DNA of 64,000 nucleotides from Actinophytocola gossypii (GCF_025165815.1 NZ_JAFFZE010000014.1:248001-312000); one strand, 5' to 3'; shown: positions 27,863-38,566, counted from the first letter of the stretch. Made by a program: numbers and translations. Notes: generated by a model from the sequence alone, not told the origin.

Positions 27863-28235
27863 GACCACCGTCCGCGCTTCCGCGACGCTGGTGACCGGCG
27901 CGCACTGCCTGCTGGTGTGCGCGCAACCGGTGCTGGCCGGGATGAGCCTGGAAGGGGTTCCCAACGCGATCGAGTGGCACGGCGGCAACGGATCGATCAT
28001 CCTCACGGTCGCCATGGTGCAGGTCCTCACCGGCGCACTGTGGTGGAAGCCCGGCGGGGGGTCGCCGTGGGTTCCGTTGGCGGCCCTCGCGCTCTTCTTC
28101 GCGGAGTCGGTCCAGCACGGGTGGGGGCACGCGTTCCGGTTGACGTTGCACATCCCGCTGGGCATCGCGATCGTCGTGCTCAGCGTCGTCCTGTTCGTGG
28201 TGCTCGTGCGGGCACCGCGGTCCCGGCCGTCATGA
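27846..28235 (+). CDS. small polytopic membrane protein, unknown function
   Basis: 129 residues, about four membrane segments (VRASATLVTGAHCLLVCAQPVLAG, IILTVAMVQVLTGALW, WVPLAALALFFAESV and IPLGIAIVVLSVVLFVVLV). Several His lie at membrane ends (EWHGGNG and QHGWGHAFRLTLH), which could bind heme or metal; this is speculative. The stop overlaps the multicopper oxidase start (ATGA), so the two are coupled and may share a pathway at the membrane. Confidence 0.85.
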   Translation: MERTISTTVRASATLVTGAHCLLVCAQPVLAGMSLEGVPNAIEWHGGNGSIILTVAMVQVLTGALWWKPGGGSPWVPLAALALFFAESVQHGWGHAFRLTLHIPLGIAIVVLSVVLFVVLVRAPRSRPS

Positions 28236-29740
28236 CGCCGGCCAGCGGGCCGTCGCGCCACGCGATGAGCCGCCGCTCCTTCCTGGGTCTCGCGGGTGCG
28301 GGCCTGGCCGTCGCGAGCTGTGGCGTGTTCGACGCACGCGACCCGATCAGCACCGTCGGACGTGTCGACTTCCGCGATCCGCTGCGCATCCCGCCCCTCG
28401 CCGAGAGCGTGGTACGGGACGGCGCCCGGGTGTTCGAGCTCGTCACCCAGGCCGGTCGCACGCGGATCGTCGACGCGGGGGTCGCCGACACCTGGGGCGT
28501 CAACGGCGCTCTCCTCGGTCCGACGCTGCGGGCCCGGCGCGGCGAGCGGGTGCTGGTCCACGTGCGCAACGACCTGCCCGAGACGACCACGCTGCACTGG
28601 CACGGCATGCACCTGCCCGCGGCGGCGGACGGCGGGCCGCACCAGGCCGTCGAGCCGGGCGCGACCTGGTCGCCGTCGTGGACGATCGACCAGCCGGCCG
28701 CGACGCTCTGGTACCACCCGCACCCGCACGGGCAGACCGAACGCCACGTCTACCGCGGCCTCGGCGGGTTGTTCATCGTCGACGACGACGAGGAGTCCGC
28801 GCTCGCGCTGCCCCGCGACTACGGCGTCGACGACATCCCCGTCATCGTGCAGGACAAGACCTTCGACGACTCCGGTCGGCTCGTGGAGACCGACCGGGTG
28901 GACAACGGCATGCTCGGTGACACGATCCTGGTCAACGGCACCGCGGCGCCCGTGTTCGAGGCGAGCGCCACCCGCACCCGGCTGCGACTGCTCAACGCGT
29001 CGACCGCCCGCAGCTACGCCTTCGGCATCGACGACGACCGTCCACTCGAGCTCATCGCGACCGACGGCGGGCTGCTGCCCGCACCCGTCCCGACCAGGCG
29101 CGTGCTCCTCACCCCGGGTGAACGCGCCGAGGTGATCCTCCACCTCGAACCGGGCGAGTCGGTCGTTCTGCGCTCCTACCCACAGGAGCTGGGGCTCTCG
29201 GCCAGCCGAGCGCGCACGACCGGTGCCACGGACGAGCTGGACGTCATGCTCGTCCGCGCCGTCGCCGATCCCCGTCGCTCGCCCGCGCCCCCTCGGGTGC
29301 TCGCGGCCGCGCCCGACCTGCACACCCACCGGGTCGCCGCGACCCGGTCCTTCGAGCTGCGCTCCGACCGCATCAACGGCGAGTCCATGGACATGGGCCG
29401 CATCGACGAGGTGGTCACGGTCGACACGACCGAGATCTGGGAGGTGCGCAACGCGCACGGTCAGCCGCACAACTTCCACGTGCACGACGTGCGGTTCCAG
29501 GTCCTGAGCATCGGCGGGGAGCCTCCGCCGCCCGAGCTGTCCGGCTGGAAGGACACGATCTACCTCCCGCCGGACGTCGACATCCGCCTCGCCCTGCGCT
29601 TCACCGACCACACCGACCCGGCCGTCCCGTACATGTACCACTGCCACCTGCTCTGGCACGAGGACAAGGGAATGATGGGACAGTTCGTCGTCGTCGACGA
29701 GGGCCAGTCAGCCACGGCCGGCGGTCACGGCCATGGCTGA
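28232..29740 (+). CDS. multicopper oxidase (CueO/SufI/bilirubin-oxidase type), Tat-exported
   Basis: 502 residues from ATG 28232. It has a twin-arginine signal (SRRSFLGLAGAGLAVASCG, Arg 14-15) with a Cys at 30 that could be a lipobox. All copper motifs are intact: TLHWHGMH, WYHPHPHG, HNFHVHDVRF and the C-terminal HCHLLWHEDKGMMGQF, which supplies the type 1 and trinuclear ligands. It should oxidise a metal ion or phenolic substrate outside the membrane with O2. The His-rich tail GGHGHG may bind copper. Substrate and inducer are unknown. Confidence 0.93.
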   Translation: MTPASGPSRHAMSRRSFLGLAGAGLAVASCGVFDARDPISTVGRVDFRDPLRIPPLAESVVRDGARVFELVTQAGRTRIVDAGVADTWGVNGALLGPTLRARRGERVLVHVRNDLPETTTLHWHGMHLPAAADGGPHQAVEPGATWSPSWTIDQPAATLWYHPHPHGQTERHVYRGLGGLFIVDDDEESALALPRDYGVDDIPVIVQDKTFDDSGRLVETDRVDNGMLGDTILVNGTAAPVFEASATRTRLRLLNASTARSYAFGIDDDRPLELIATDGGLLPAPVPTRRVLLTPGERAEVILHLEPGESVVLRSYPQELGLSASRARTTGATDELDVMLVRAVADPRRSPAPPRVLAAAPDLHTHRVAATRSFELRSDRINGESMDMGRIDEVVTVDTTEIWEVRNAHGQPHNFHVHDVRFQVLSIGGEPPPPELSGWKDTIYLPPDVDIRLALRFTDHTDPAVPYMYHCHLLWHEDKGMMGQFVVVDEGQSATAGGHGHG

Positions 29741-29755
29741 CGGGAGGCGAACCGG

Positions 29756-30166
29756 TCACCCGAGCGTGGACCACGTCCGCAGATCACGCGCGATTCCGTC
29801 CAGTACGTCGAAATCCCGGTCCCGGTGCACCAACACGGCGTTCGTTCGGACCGCCACAGCAGCGATGAGACAGTCCGTCAGCGAACGCACTGGCGTACCT
29901 CGCTCGCGTGCCGCGAGGTACAGCCGGGTCGCGACGTCGAAGTCGGTTTCGGGTGCGACGCTGAGTTGTACGGCCCCGTCCAGGACGCGGTCGACCGCGT
30001 GTAGATGAACCCGTTTCGTCCCCGCACGCACCTCGAAGGCCACCGGTTGGGTCACAGCGACCTGCGCGGGGTCCTCTCGCAGCTTCCGCATCGCACGCGC
30101 CGCGCCGGACTCGGTCTTGCGAAACCATTCGATCCAGACCGAGGTGTCGACCAGGTAGAGGTTCAC
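29756..30166 (-). CDS. vapC: VapC-type PIN-domain toxin
   Basis: 136 residues from GTG 30166, overlapping the vapB stop (GTGA). The PIN motifs are [12 protein letters not shown] (first Asp), the Glu in [10 protein letters not shown], and [11 protein letters not shown] plus HRDRDFD for the distal acids, so the nuclease site looks complete. VapC toxins cleave specific RNAs such as tRNA or rRNA. An alternative longer frame to 30214 would overlap vapB more and lacks support. Confidence 0.9.
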   Translation of the reverse strand: MNLYLVDTSVWIEWFRKTESGAARAMRKLREDPAQVAVTQPVAFEVRAGTKRVHLHAVDRVLDGAVQLSVAPETDFDVATRLYLAARERGTPVRSLTDCLIAAVAVRTNAVLVHRDRDFDVLDGIARDLRTWSTLG

Positions 30167-30372
30167 CAGCCGAGGACCTCGTCGCGTCGCATCTGGTCGA
30201 GATCGCCCTCCCACCCGATGCCTTGCACGGCATCGAGGTCCTCTTTGGTCAGACGTGGACCGACCAGACGCCGCAGCGCCAGGTCGACGGCTTCCTTCTT
30301 GGTCTTGAGGTTGTACTTGCGCATCGCCTCAGCGACCAGCTCGTCATCGATCTCGATGTTTGTGCGAGCCAT
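30163..30372 (-). CDS. vapB: VapB-type antitoxin
   Basis: 69 residues from ATG 30372. It has an N-terminal ribbon-helix-helix ([37 protein letters not shown] region), a DNA-binding and dimerisation module, then an acidic/Trp-containing C-terminus ([17 protein letters not shown]) that would wrap the toxin. It is first gene of the pair and sits immediately behind a palindrome, as expected for autoregulated vapBC. Confidence 0.9.
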   Translation of the reverse strand: MARTNIEIDDELVAEAMRKYNLKTKKEAVDLALRRLVGPRLTKEDLDAVQGIGWEGDLDQMRRDEVLGW

Positions 30373-30387
30373 GTGTATACGATACAC
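30373..30387. promoter_or_regulatory. vapBC operator palindrome
   Basis: GTGTAT-CGT-ATACAC on the coding strand, a perfect 6-bp inverted repeat directly abutting the vapB ATG and ending at the stop codon of the upstream methyltransferase gene. It is the natural VapB/VapBC binding site. Confidence 0.7.
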
Positions 30388-31179
30388 CTACGGGTTCACG
30401 GCCGTCGCCTTGAAGAAGGTGTAGTTGAAGGTGCCGCCGGGGTCGGCGGTGCGGCGCAGGTCGGCGATGCCGCGTTCCCACTCGGCTTCGGTGAGCAGGC
30501 CGGCGGCGAGCGCTTCCGCGCGGACGCCCTCCACCATCGCGACGAAGGTGTTGCGGGTGAAGCCGTCCACGACCCCGGGGCGGGAGTCGTCGGCGTAGAC
30601 GACCCGCGGGGTGACCGTGACGTCGCGGTAGTCGGCGGCGGTCAGCAGCGGGTGCAGGCGGCGGCCGATGAGGGCGTCGCCGGGTTGCAGGCGGACCAGG
30701 CAGTCGATCGTGCGCTGGGCGTGCGGGCTCGCCGGGTGGTAGTAGGCCGAGCCGTGGTCGCCCTCGATCACGGTGAGGGTGCCGCCGGGGCGCAGCACGC
30801 GGCGCAGCGACCGCAGCGCGGCGGTCGGGTCGGGCAGGTGCTCGAGCACGAAGCAGACGAAGAGGTGGTCGAACTCGTCGTCGGCGAACGGGAGCGTGAA
30901 CAGGTCGGCCTGCCGCCAGGTCACCCGGTCGCCGATCCGGGCACGGGCCGCGGCCAGCGAGTCGGCCGAGATGTCGACGGCGGTGAGGTGCGCCTCGGGG
31001 CTCGAGGCGACCAGGTGCGCGGTCTGCGCGCCGACGCCGCAACCGACCTCGAGCACCCGGGCGCCCGGCGGGTAGGCGGTGTCGCCGTGCAGCAGCTCGG
31101 CGAGGGTGTCGGCCTGGTCGCCGAGGCGGGTGGCCTCGGTGGTCGAGTAGCCGTGCACATAGCGGATCGCGGTGTCCAT
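30388..31179 (-). CDS. class I SAM-dependent methyltransferase
   Basis: 263 residues from ATG 31179. SAM motif I is VLEVGCGVGAQTAHL, the acidic turn is LTAVDISADSL, and RQADLFTLPFADDEFDHLF and LRPGGTLTVIEGD follow in UbiE-like order. The substrate is not predictable. It is upstream of vapBC on the same strand with no gap, so readthrough into vapBC is possible. Confidence 0.88.
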   Translation of the reverse strand: MDTAIRYVHGYSTTEATRLGDQADTLAELLHGDTAYPPGARVLEVGCGVGAQTAHLVASSPEAHLTAVDISADSLAAARARIGDRVTWRQADLFTLPFADDEFDHLFVCFVLEHLPDPTAALRSLRRVLRPGGTLTVIEGDHGSAYYHPASPHAQRTIDCLVRLQPGDALIGRRLHPLLTAADYRDVTVTPRVVYADDSRPGVVDGFTRNTFVAMVEGVRAEALAAGLLTEAEWERGIADLRRTADPGGTFNYTFFKATAVNP

Positions 31180-31303
31180 ACGCCTGATCCTGGCCGCGAA
31201 GTGGACCGGCGAACAGGACCACATCGGGCTCTGACAACTGGTCCACCACGCGGTCGGCAGCCACCTGCCGGGTCCAACGGGTAGAGGTGGGCATGAGCGG
31301 GTG

Positions 31304-31390
31304 AGCCACACACCATCACGGTGACCATCGAGCGGGACCCGCCGAAGGACGCGGTGCTGGGCATCGTGCTCTACGAGCGGGTGGGGTGAG
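31304..31390 (+). pseudogene. possible gene remnant (C-terminal fragment)
   Basis: A 28-codon open stretch ending in TGA reads like genuine protein (TITVTIERDPPKDAVLGIVLYERV) but has no start: a TGA lies just upstream in frame. No ribosome site is visible. It may be the tail of a decayed gene between the methyltransferase and the acetyltransferase. Chance cannot be excluded. Confidence 0.25.
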
Positions 31391-31394
31391 GCGC

Positions 31395-33999
<2,605 letters not shown>

Positions 34000-34674
34000 C
34001 TAGTCGGCCGGTGGGACATTTCCCGGCGGCTCGACGCCCGCCAGCTCGTGCACCAGATCACGGAGTTCGAGCAACCCGATCGTGTCGCGTGGTTCGCTCT
34101 CCGCGGTCTCCACCCGGCGCAGCCGTTCGGCCGCGAGCCGCTCCCCCAGCGCCGCGTCCAGCGGCAGGTACGTCATCGCCGAGCGGGCGGCCTGGTCGAG
34201 GTCGGTCATCGTCGGGTGGTGCACGGCGACGTCGACGACGCCCTCCGACCGGTCGACCTGGGCCACCACCCGCACGTCGGCGAGCCGGATCCGGTGCGCG
34301 CCGAGGTTGACCGTGACCAGCGTCGGGTCGGGCACCGGCGGGACGGCGTCGTGGTACTCCCAGATGGCGTCCTCGGGCGGGGCGGCCGCGCGCCAGGCGT
34401 CGGTGTAGGCGCGCAGCCGGGGGTCCTCCTGGCCGGTGACGACCAGCGCGTAGATCGCCCGCTGTCCGCGTTCGAGGGAGAAGTGCAGGTCCGGGTGCAG
34501 GTCCGCGACGAGCTGGCAGAGCTGGTTCTCCACCCGGTTGGGCTCCCGGTCACCGAGCGCCGCGGCGACCTCCGGCAGCATCTCCTGCCAGCCGCACCAG
34601 AACCGTTCCGCCAGCACGCGCGGGTCGGGACGGTCGGGCACGGGCTGGGCCGGTCGCCTGCGGAACCACTTCAT
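34000..34674 (-). CDS. conserved hypothetical protein upstream of ligA
   Basis: 224 residues from ATG 34674, overlapping the MoaD-like stop (ATGA). It is soluble and acidic, with a basic first 15 residues. Repeated features are WCGWQEMLPEVAAALGDRE and FSLERGQRAIYALVVTGQEDP. The central part looks like an alpha/beta domain with two strands (TLVTVNLGAHRIRLADVRVVAQV). No motif tells me its function. Coupling to the MoaD-like gene and position next to ligA are the only clues. Confidence 0.75.
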   Translation of the reverse strand: MKWFRRRPAQPVPDRPDPRVLAERFWCGWQEMLPEVAAALGDREPNRVENQLCQLVADLHPDLHFSLERGQRAIYALVVTGQEDPRLRAYTDAWRAAAPPEDAIWEYHDAVPPVPDPTLVTVNLGAHRIRLADVRVVAQVDRSEGVVDVAVHHPTMTDLDQAARSAMTYLPLDAALGERLAAERLRRVETAESEPRDTIGLLELRDLVHELAGVEPPGNVPPAD

Positions 34675-34973
34675 GCCCCCATGGTGCCCGAACCACCGGC
34701 CACGGACGGGATGATCTGGACCTCGCGGGCGCCGTCGAGCGGGGTGTCGGCGCCGGCCAGGCGGCGGCACTCCTCGCCGTCGACGAAGAAGTTGACGTAC
34801 CGGCGCAGGCCGCCCCGCTCGTCGCGCAGCCGCCGCTCCAGGCCGGGGTGGGCGGCGGCCAGCACGTCGAGCAGGTCGCCGAGCGTGGCCCGCGAGGGCA
34901 GCTCCACGTCCACCGCGGGACGGTCGCCGGCCTGCCGGCGCAGCGCGCTGGGCAGCCGCACGGTCACCGCCAC
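34671..34973 (-). CDS. MoaD/ThiS-like ubiquitin-fold protein with a tail beyond Gly-Gly
   Basis: 100 residues from GTG 34973, two bases after the propeller gene stop. It has the beta-grasp pattern VAVTVRLPSALRRQAG...VELPSRATLGDLLDVLAAAHPGLE, the NFFVDGEECR loop and IIPSVAGG. MoaD and ThiS normally end at Gly-Gly, which is adenylated; here six residues (SGTMGA) follow before the stop, which overlaps the next start codon. It either needs trimming, acts non-catalytically, or lost its original stop. Sulfur carriage is only a possibility. Confidence 0.8.
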   Translation of the reverse strand: MAVTVRLPSALRRQAGDRPAVDVELPSRATLGDLLDVLAAAHPGLERRLRDERGGLRRYVNFFVDGEECRRLAGADTPLDGAREVQIIPSVAGGSGTMGA

Positions 34974-34975
34974 GG

Positions 34976-36049
34976 CTACACCACCGCCGCGCGCACGCAC
35001 AACACGTCCGGCAGGTGCTCGGCGACCGGCTGCCAGTGCTCGCCCTCGTCCCGGCTCGCGTAGACGGTGCCGGACCGGGTGCCGAAGTAGACGCCCGCCG
35101 GGTCGGCCGAGTCGACGCACATCGCGTCGCGCAGCACGCCGGTCCAGCACGAGTCCGGCAGGCCGGTGCCCAGACCGGTCCACGAGCCGCCAGCGTCCTC
35201 GCTGCGGTACACCCGGCAGCGGCCCTCCGGCGGGAAGCGCATCGCGTCGGCCACCAGCGGCACGGTGTAGACGACGTCGGGGCGGTGCGGGTGCACGACC
35301 ATCGGGAAGCCGAAGTCGGCCGGCAGCCCGTCGGCGATGGACGCCCAGGTCCTGCCGGCGTCGTCGCTGCGGTACACGCCGCCGTGGTTCTGCGCGAAGA
35401 ACCGGTCCGGATGGGACGGGTGCTGGGCGATCTTGTGCACGCACTGCCCGAACTCCGGGTACGGATCCGGTTCGAACCAGGCCGCGATGCCCTGGTTGCG
35501 CGGCTCCCAGCTCGCGCCGCCGTCGGCGGTGACGTACACGCCGCCGGTGGACATCGCGACGGTCACCCGGTCGGGGTCGGTGGGGTGCGGCACGATCGAG
35601 TGAATCGCCTGGCCGCCGAAGCCTTCGCCCCACTTCTCGCGGTGCGGGTGGTCCCACAGGCCCCGCACCAGCTCGTAGGTCTCGCCGCCGTCGGCCGAGC
35701 GCCACAGCGCGGACGGCTCGCTGCCGGCGTACACGACGTCGGGCGGGCCGAAGGCGAACTGCCACACCCGGCGCAGCGCGGCTCCGGTGTCGGCGGGGAA
35801 CGCGACCGGCGCGTGGTCGGGTTCGTGCCAGGTCGCGCCGAGGTCGTCGCTGACGGCCACGCTCGGGCCCCAGTGCTCGCTGGTGACGCCGGCGAGCAGG
35901 CGGGGAGTGTCGCGCCGGGTGTCGAACCCGACGGCGTAGACGTCGGTCATGGGGTGCCGCGGACCGGTCAGCTCCCAGGTCGCGCGGCCGTCGGTGCTGG
36001 TGGCGAGCCAGAGGCCCTTGCGGGTGCCGATGGCGAGGACGACGGTCAC
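34976..36049 (-). CDS. BNR/VPS10-repeat beta-propeller protein (sialidase-like)
   Basis: 357 residues with several Asp-box-like repeats: SDDLGATWHEP, SADGGETYELV, TADGGASWEPR, SDDAGRTWASI, SEDAGGSWTGL and SRDEGEHWQPV. The pattern S-x-D-x-G-x-x-W in six to seven copies predicts a propeller. There is no signal peptide, so it is likely cytosolic and probably not a secreted sialidase. It is cotranscribed with the MoaD-like gene. The pairing recurs in other bacteria as far as I recall, with no function known to me. Confidence 0.82.
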   Translation of the reverse strand: MTVVLAIGTRKGLWLATSTDGRATWELTGPRHPMTDVYAVGFDTRRDTPRLLAGVTSEHWGPSVAVSDDLGATWHEPDHAPVAFPADTGAALRRVWQFAFGPPDVVYAGSEPSALWRSADGGETYELVRGLWDHPHREKWGEGFGGQAIHSIVPHPTDPDRVTVAMSTGGVYVTADGGASWEPRNQGIAAWFEPDPYPEFGQCVHKIAQHPSHPDRFFAQNHGGVYRSDDAGRTWASIADGLPADFGFPMVVHPHRPDVVYTVPLVADAMRFPPEGRCRVYRSEDAGGSWTGLGTGLPDSCWTGVLRDAMCVDSADPAGVYFGTRSGTVYASRDEGEHWQPVAEHLPDVLCVRAAVV

Positions 36050-36059
36050 CCGCGGGACA

Positions 36060-37106
36060 TTACTCCGTTTTCGCCCAGGATTCGGGGGGCTCGACGAAGC
36101 CCTTGCCGAGGTCGCGGGCGAGGCCGAGCGCGCGGCGGGCCCACGCCTGGGTGGCGCCGGCTAGCCCGCAGGCCGGGGTGGGCACGGCCTGGGTGGCGAG
36201 CCGCTCGCGGGCGAAGCCGAGCAGGTCGAACAGGTCCAGCGCCGGGCGGGCGAGGGTACGCAGCGTGGGCGGGGTGTCCGGTTCGGTGCTGGGGACCAGG
36301 CCGAGGAACAGCACGCAGCCGGCGTCGACCGCCTCGCCGAGCTGGTCGGTGAACGCGGCGGGCATGCCCTCCAGCAGGGTCGCGTCGAGGGCCACGGCCT
36401 CCGCGCCGGCCGCGCGGAGCAGCGCCACCGGCGGACGGGGCGCGCAGCAGTGCACGACGACCGGGCGCCCGGTGGCCTTCCTGGCGGCGTCGACGACGAC
36501 GGCGAGGGTCTCGCGGGCGTCGGGCTCCGGCACCGCGGCGACCGTGCCGAGCTTCGACGGGGTGGGCAGCGCGCCGGCGAGCACGGCGGGCAGCGACGGC
36601 TCGTCGAGCTGGACGACCACGTCGGCGCCGGTACGCGCGCGGACCTCGTCGACGTGCCTGGTCAGGCCCTCGGCCAGCGACTCGGTGAGGTCGCGGAGCG
36701 CGCCGGGGTCGGTGAGGACCCGGTGCCCGCGCGGCAGCTCGATCTCGGAGGTGAGCGTCCACGGCCCGGCCACCTGCACCTTCACCACGGACGGGCGGCC
36801 GGCGCGGTCGAGCGCGAGGTCGAGGGCGTCGAGGTCGCGGCGCAGGTGGTCGGCGGCGCGGCGGTGGTCGACGCCGGGCCGGGCGGTCACCCGGTAGGCC
36901 GACGGCACCAGTTCGACGGCGAGGTCGACGAGCAGGCCTGCGGCGCGGCCGACCAGGTCGGCGCCGGTACCGCGGGCGGGTAGCTCCGGCAGGTGCGGCA
37001 GGTCGGGCAGCTCGCCAAGGACGACGGCGGCCGCCTCGACCGGGTCGGTGCCCGGCATCGAGCCGACGGCGGTCGCCGTGCCGGGTGGCCAGGGTTGGGT
37101 TGACAC
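36060..37106 (-). CDS. MetE-C-terminal-like (cobalamin-independent methionine synthase family) protein
   Basis: 348 residues from GTG 37106 (VSTQPWPPGTATAVGSMPGTDP). The fold is the UROD/MetE TIM barrel, with GSMPGTDPVEA, QVAGPWTLTSEIELP, VVVQLDEPSLPAVLAG and VVVHCCAPRPP; the last carries a His-Cys-Cys cluster that could hold zinc. It is half the size of MetE, so it is not a full methionine synthase. It corresponds to Rv3015c beside ligA. Its substrate is unknown. Confidence 0.82.
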   Translation of the reverse strand: MSTQPWPPGTATAVGSMPGTDPVEAAAVVLGELPDLPHLPELPARGTGADLVGRAAGLLVDLAVELVPSAYRVTARPGVDHRRAADHLRRDLDALDLALDRAGRPSVVKVQVAGPWTLTSEIELPRGHRVLTDPGALRDLTESLAEGLTRHVDEVRARTGADVVVQLDEPSLPAVLAGALPTPSKLGTVAAVPEPDARETLAVVVDAARKATGRPVVVHCCAPRPPVALLRAAGAEAVALDATLLEGMPAAFTDQLGEAVDAGCVLFLGLVPSTEPDTPPTLRTLARPALDLFDLLGFARERLATQAVPTPACGLAGATQAWARRALGLARDLGKGFVEPPESWAKTE

Positions 37107-37130
37107 CCGGACAGTCTCGCGTACCGGCAA

Positions 37131-37142
37131 AGGTCTAGACCT
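37131..37142. promoter_or_regulatory. DasR-like operator (dre), site 1
   Basis: AGGTCTAGACCT is a perfect 12-bp palindrome matching the core of the actinobacterial DasR site (AGTGGTCTAGACCACT as I remember it). It lies directly upstream of the -35 box of the chitinase gene and 24 bp from the divergent MetE-like start. Confidence 0.7.
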
Positions 37143-37143
37143 G

Positions 37144-37172
37144 TTGACCCTGTGGTCTGAACCACTTACCGT
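37144..37172 (+). promoter_or_regulatory. chitinase promoter
   Basis: TTGACC at 37144-37149, a 17-bp spacer and TACCGT at 37167-37172 form a plausible vegetative promoter 43 bp upstream of the chitinase ATG. A second operator fills the spacer. Confidence 0.6.
37151..37166. promoter_or_regulatory. DasR-like operator (dre), site 2
   Basis: TGTGGTCTGAACCACT matches the remembered dre consensus at 13 of 16 positions and has 5-bp inverted arms (GTGGT/ACCAC). It occupies the space between the -35 and -10 boxes, so a bound repressor would block RNA polymerase. Confidence 0.65.
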
Positions 37173-37214
37173 GAAGTTCCCTGCACCTGACGTACCTCGC
37201 GAGGGTGATCAACG

Positions 37215-38174
37215 ATGCTCAGCGCGCGCAAGGTCGCGTCCACCGTTCTCGTCGCGGCCGCCGCGACCGCCGTGGTGGCCGCGCCGTCCACAGCCGAGCC
37301 CCGGGCCGCCGCGCTCGGGTCGGCGCCCTACATCGACATCACGATGCCGTCGCCGTCCCTGGTGGACGTCGCGAACGCCACCGGGCACAGGACGTTCACC
37401 CTGGCGTTCGTGCTCGCCGACTCGACCGGCTGCAACCCGTCGTGGGGCGGCACGATCCCGCTCGACGACCCGCGGATCATCGGCGACATCCGTGCCCTGC
37501 AGGCCCAGGGCGGCGAGGTGGTGGTCGCCACCGGCGGAGCGGCCGGGCCGTACCTGGAGTACACGTGCGGCAGCGCGGACGCCCTCGCCGACGCCTACCG
37601 GGAGATCCTGGACACCGTCGGCACCAACCACCTCGACGTCGACGTCGAGGCCACGATCCCGCAGGACATGGTGAACACCGCGCTCAAGCGGCTCCAGGAC
37701 GAGCGCGGCACCTCGGTCAGCTACACGATGCGGGTGCTCGGCGACGACTACGGCATGGACCCGTACTCGGTGCAGGTCCTCCAGTCGGCCGCCGCGCACG
37801 GCGTCGACGTGCTGGTGAACCCGATGACGATGGAGTTCGGCAGCAGCCGCCCGAACTGGGGCGACGCGGTGATCGCGGCCGCGGAGAGCACCCTGCGGCA
37901 GATGGGTGAGATCTGGCCAGGGCTCTCGGACGCCGAGCTGCGCGCCCGGCTCGGCGTGACCCCGATGATCGGCCAGAACTACAACGGCAAGGTGTTCGAG
38001 CTCGGGCACGCCCGGCAGCTGGTCGACTGGGCACGGGCGAACCAGATCGGCATGCTCGGCTTCTGGTCCGCCGGCCGGGACAACGGGTCGTGCCCGGGCG
38101 GTGGGGTGTCCCCCACCTGCTCGGGCATCGCCCAGGGTCCGTTCGAGTTCACCTCGATCTTCGCTCAGTTCTGA
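37215..38174 (+). CDS. secreted GH18-type chitinase
   Basis: 319 residues. It has a Sec signal peptide (residues 1-27, ending APSTAEP). The catalytic DxDxE of family 18 is D141-V-D143-V-E145 in NHLDVDVEAT, on the expected fourth strand. SYTMRVL and VNPMTMEFG supply the substrate-facing strands. No binding domain is attached. It is preceded by GAGGGTGATCAACG. Two DasR-like sites predict induction by N-acetylglucosamine-type signals. Confidence 0.88.
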   Translation: MLSARKVASTVLVAAAATAVVAAPSTAEPRAAALGSAPYIDITMPSPSLVDVANATGHRTFTLAFVLADSTGCNPSWGGTIPLDDPRIIGDIRALQAQGGEVVVATGGAAGPYLEYTCGSADALADAYREILDTVGTNHLDVDVEATIPQDMVNTALKRLQDERGTSVSYTMRVLGDDYGMDPYSVQVLQSAAAHGVDVLVNPMTMEFGSSRPNWGDAVIAAAESTLRQMGEIWPGLSDAELRARLGVTPMIGQNYNGKVFELGHARQLVDWARANQIGMLGFWSAGRDNGSCPGGGVSPTCSGIAQGPFEFTSIFAQF

Positions 38175-38566
38175 CGCAGCCCCTGGATCTGGAGCGCGGC
38201 CAGCGCCGCCATCGCGACGGCGAGTGCGAGGACGACCGCGCTGCCGAGGGTGGTCAGGTCGAGGAGGCCGGTGGCCACCAGCAGCACGCTGTCCAGCGCG
38301 GCGAGCAGGTTGACCACGACCACGGTCACCGCCCCGCGGCGGTCGACCACCGGTCGAGTGCCGAGGAACAGCACGAACGCGCCCCAGCCGAGGAAGAACG
38401 CGCCGGCACCGAACAGGGCGGGCGCCGGCACGCCGAGCGGGCCGTCGAGCACGGCGCCGAGGGCGAGGAGCGCGACCCCGGAGAGACCGGTGGCGACCCC
38501 GTCGAAGGTCAGGGCGAGGCGGAGGAGCTGGGTGGTTCTCGGCACGGTGTTCGTTGTGATCGTCAT
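38165..38566 (-). CDS. small four-helix membrane protein, unknown function
   Basis: 133 residues with four hydrophobic segments (GVATGLSGVALLALGAVL, ALFGAGAFFLGWGAFVLFLG, AVTVVVVNLLAALDSVLLVATG, SAVVLALAVAMAALAALQ). It resembles generic small integral membrane proteins of actinobacteria. It converges on the chitinase gene with a 10-bp overlap of coding ends. No function can be proposed. Confidence 0.8.
   Translation of the reverse strand: MTITTNTVPRTTQLLRLALTFDGVATGLSGVALLALGAVLDGPLGVPAPALFGAGAFFLGWGAFVLFLGTRPVVDRRGAVTVVVVNLLAALDSVLLVATGLLDLTTLGSAVVLALAVAMAALAALQIQGLRQN

Noticed and set aside
34976-36049. Secreted sialidase
   Set aside because: Asp-box repeats alone define a propeller; there is no signal peptide and no sialidase catalytic Arg/Tyr/Glu set was recognised.
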